A stretch of 64,000 bases of DNA, taken from NCBI RefSeq assembly GCF_028502605.1, contig NC_079235.1, positions 1,550,001-1,614,000 on the forward strand. Reading direction: 5' to 3'. The stretch comes from Trichoderma breve (lineage: Eukaryota > Ascomycota > Sordariomycetes > Hypocreales > Hypocreaceae). A model generated the notes under the pieces. That model was not told the origin of the DNA and made no database searches. It saw only the letters and a list, made by a program, of their open reading frames with translations. This document shows, piece by piece, positions 62,356-64,000 of this stretch (positions within the stretch are counted from its first letter, which is position 1; every line of letters starts with the position of its first letter). The translations under genes were made by a program, and so were the position numbers.

Positions 62356-63615
62356 TTTCTTGCTGCAGGCAGTTAGCACCGCTAGATTATTCCTGTCCTG
62401 TCATCTCCTTACCCTCTTCGAGCGATGTCGTGTGCATAGGATGATCGCCTCGAATTTCTTTTGTGATTGAGCGTATCCTGGTTTTGCCTTTTCCCCCTCC
62501 ATCATTCTTCATTTGCTTATTTACTCTACGTGTTCCATGTTGAATCACATTGCATCTTTTCCATCGAGACATTTGCGAGACCGGCCCAGTCCTCTTGTAC
62601 GAGTACCAGTGCCGCAGTGATCCGGTTGCCGCCAATTCTTCTTTGCTCTGGTTTGTACGCATTGCCACGAGCGTCGCTGATGGGATGCCGCAATATCCTT
62701 GGACTTGCATGAACTAATGTAACAACTCGAGTAGCACCTACCGCTGAACCTAGCACCTGAGCGAGACGCCTGCAGGAGGCTTGCCTCTTAGGTACGAGTA
62801 GTCGAAGTAACCATTTGCCACGACGCAACCGTGCCGCCACAGTTCAACGTTGGTCGGTCGAGATATCACAAGCCATCTGCGACTGCGTGTGGCTTTGCAT
62901 CTATTGTTCTGGTCTGTCACAGTACAAGATATTGCTTCAGTTCAAGCAATTCCTCCAGACAAACGCACTCTTTCAAGAAGCGACAACTCGGCGCATTGGT
63001 CCTTGCAGCTGGCCCAAGTTGGATACCGAAAATATCTGGTCTTCAGTGAGTACTGCTTCATATATTCTGTGCTACCTACACCCATTGTTCGAATTCGATG
63101 CCATTTCCTCCTGGAGCTTCCTTACCATGATTCCATTATGACATGACTGGATTGATTACTCTCTTTTCTCTGCATAAATCACACTTCTCGTTTGCCCGGA
63201 ACATCTCCATCCCCTTATTCCAGGCATATGGCCTTCGGCACTGAGCATGTTCGGACGCGTTTGTCCCGCGTATCCTAAAAAAGGAAAAAGAAAAAAAAAA
63301 AGAGCAAAAGAGAGAGAAATGGCGGCTGATCCTCTGAATCAGCGAACCCCAAAAAGGCCAGATATAATAGCCTATCCCTAATTCCTCACTTGGATGACCT
63401 GGCTTGCGGCTTCATCCTAAACCTAGTCTTGGAGAGCCAGCTACTAAAATAACACTCAAACGAGGTAAGCAACCTTGTCTACCGTCCAAAATTGTCAAGC
63501 CAGAGCCTTGATATTTTTTTTTTTTTTTACTCTTCTAAACTCATACCGGGCTTCACTGATTTGACACTGCTTAGTATCTCCAAGCCTTTGACTTATTTTT
63601 TCCGATTCTGCCATC

Positions 63616-63791
63616 ATGGCGACCCTCAGCCAAACCCGAGCATACTTTCAAGACCACACCAATGAACTGGTAAGCATTCTATTCTGTCTTGGCCTTTCTA
63701 CACCCCTTTTTCTTCATATTCAACACTTCTCTTTCGTCCTACAAATTTCATCCAGAACCACAGCACCAAGCGGTGTCAGCAAGAGCTATCT
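63616..63791 (+). CDS. Possible 5' end of a gene running off the right edge
   Basis: ATG at 63616 follows a pyrimidine-rich leader and opens MATLSQTRAYFQDHTNEL (63616-63669). An intron-like gap with GTAAGC donor, long pyrimidine tract and CCAG acceptor follows, and then NHSTKRCQQELS (63756-63791). The joined peptide looks like the start of an amphipathic helix. It then meets either a stop (63795-63797) or a further donor GTATAA at 63792. No family is recognised. A real gene continuing past the window is more likely than a 31-residue protein, but this is uncertain. Confidence 0.35.
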
Positions 63792-64000
63792 GTATAAAGA
63801 CTCTCCATCATTCAAACCTGGTATGATCTGTGGCCATGAAGGTCGCTAGCGTGCCATGTCGCAAGGTTAACCACGCCGGGACTCACTGAGTGGGCATGGG
63901 AAAGCAGCTCCTGTTTCACCAGCGGCCAGGGCGCGCCACCTACGACAGGGTCGAGTGGGCCGAATGGTACCAGTACCAGTCTGGTTGCTCCGCAGTGTCA

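Larger units (their letters stand above)
47799..63615. other. Gene desert of about 15.8 kb
   Basis: I find no protein, tRNA, rRNA or transposon gene here that I can support. The open frames (longest 234 codons at 50333-51037 minus) lack recognisable motifs and overlap each other in several frames. The stretch is marked by A/G-rich tracts (49250-49330), a run of 16 G (54801-54816), a 12-base tandem repeat (49932-49967), palindromes, and dozens of copies of words such as TACTCGTA, TACGAGTA and GTACCTGTA. It is not obviously AT-rich, unlike RIP-mutated repeats. Confidence 0.5.

Overview
The window is nuclear DNA of a filamentous ascomycete (Pezizomycotina). The clearest marker is a HEX-1 Woronin-body gene, found only in that group. 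Short spliceosomal introns (48-153 nt, GTRNGY donors, CTAAC/CTGAC branch sites), intron-bearing tRNA genes and a highly reducing iterative polyketide synthase fit the same picture. A Sordariomycete, probably hypocrealean, is likely, but that is inference from overall gene style. Exon boundaries were placed by hand from splice signals, frame and family conservation.

Layout. 1-0.4 kb: 5' part of an unrecognised gene running off the left edge. 2.1-3.8 kb: a Dabb (stress-responsive A/B barrel) protein with a possible mitochondrial leader, then a single-domain cupin. 4.2-19.8 kb: a small secondary-metabolite locus made of a 14-TM DHA2-type MFS exporter (minus), a 2389-residue highly reducing PKS (plus) and a SAM-dependent O-methyltransferase (minus, convergent with the PKS), with a tRNA-Gly between the last two. 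The PKS has intact KS, AT, DH, KR and ACP signatures, but its methyltransferase region has lost the SAM motif and its enoylreductase domain has lost the nucleotide-binding glycines. The predicted product is therefore an unsaturated, non-C-methylated polyketide that could be O-methylated and exported. No release domain, trans-ER, P450 or pathway regulator was found. 22.8-24.5 kb: a LaeA-like methyltransferase with a long disordered N-terminus. It is 3 kb from the locus and may or may not belong to it.

26-48 kb is ordinary gene space: a conserved methyltransferase-fold protein, an annexin-like protein, the ribosome-quality-control factor Rqc2/NEMF, tRNA-Arg(UCG), HEX-1 with an in-frame 5' extension that lacks an AUG, a bleomycin-hydrolase-type cysteine peptidase with an N-myristoylation-like start, and a large charged DUF8035-like protein.

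47.8-63.6 kb is a gene desert of about 15.8 kb with no convincing protein, RNA or transposon gene. It is peppered with TACTCGTA / GTACCTGTA-type words and perfect palindromes. A possible new gene starts at 63.6 kb and leaves the window on the right.
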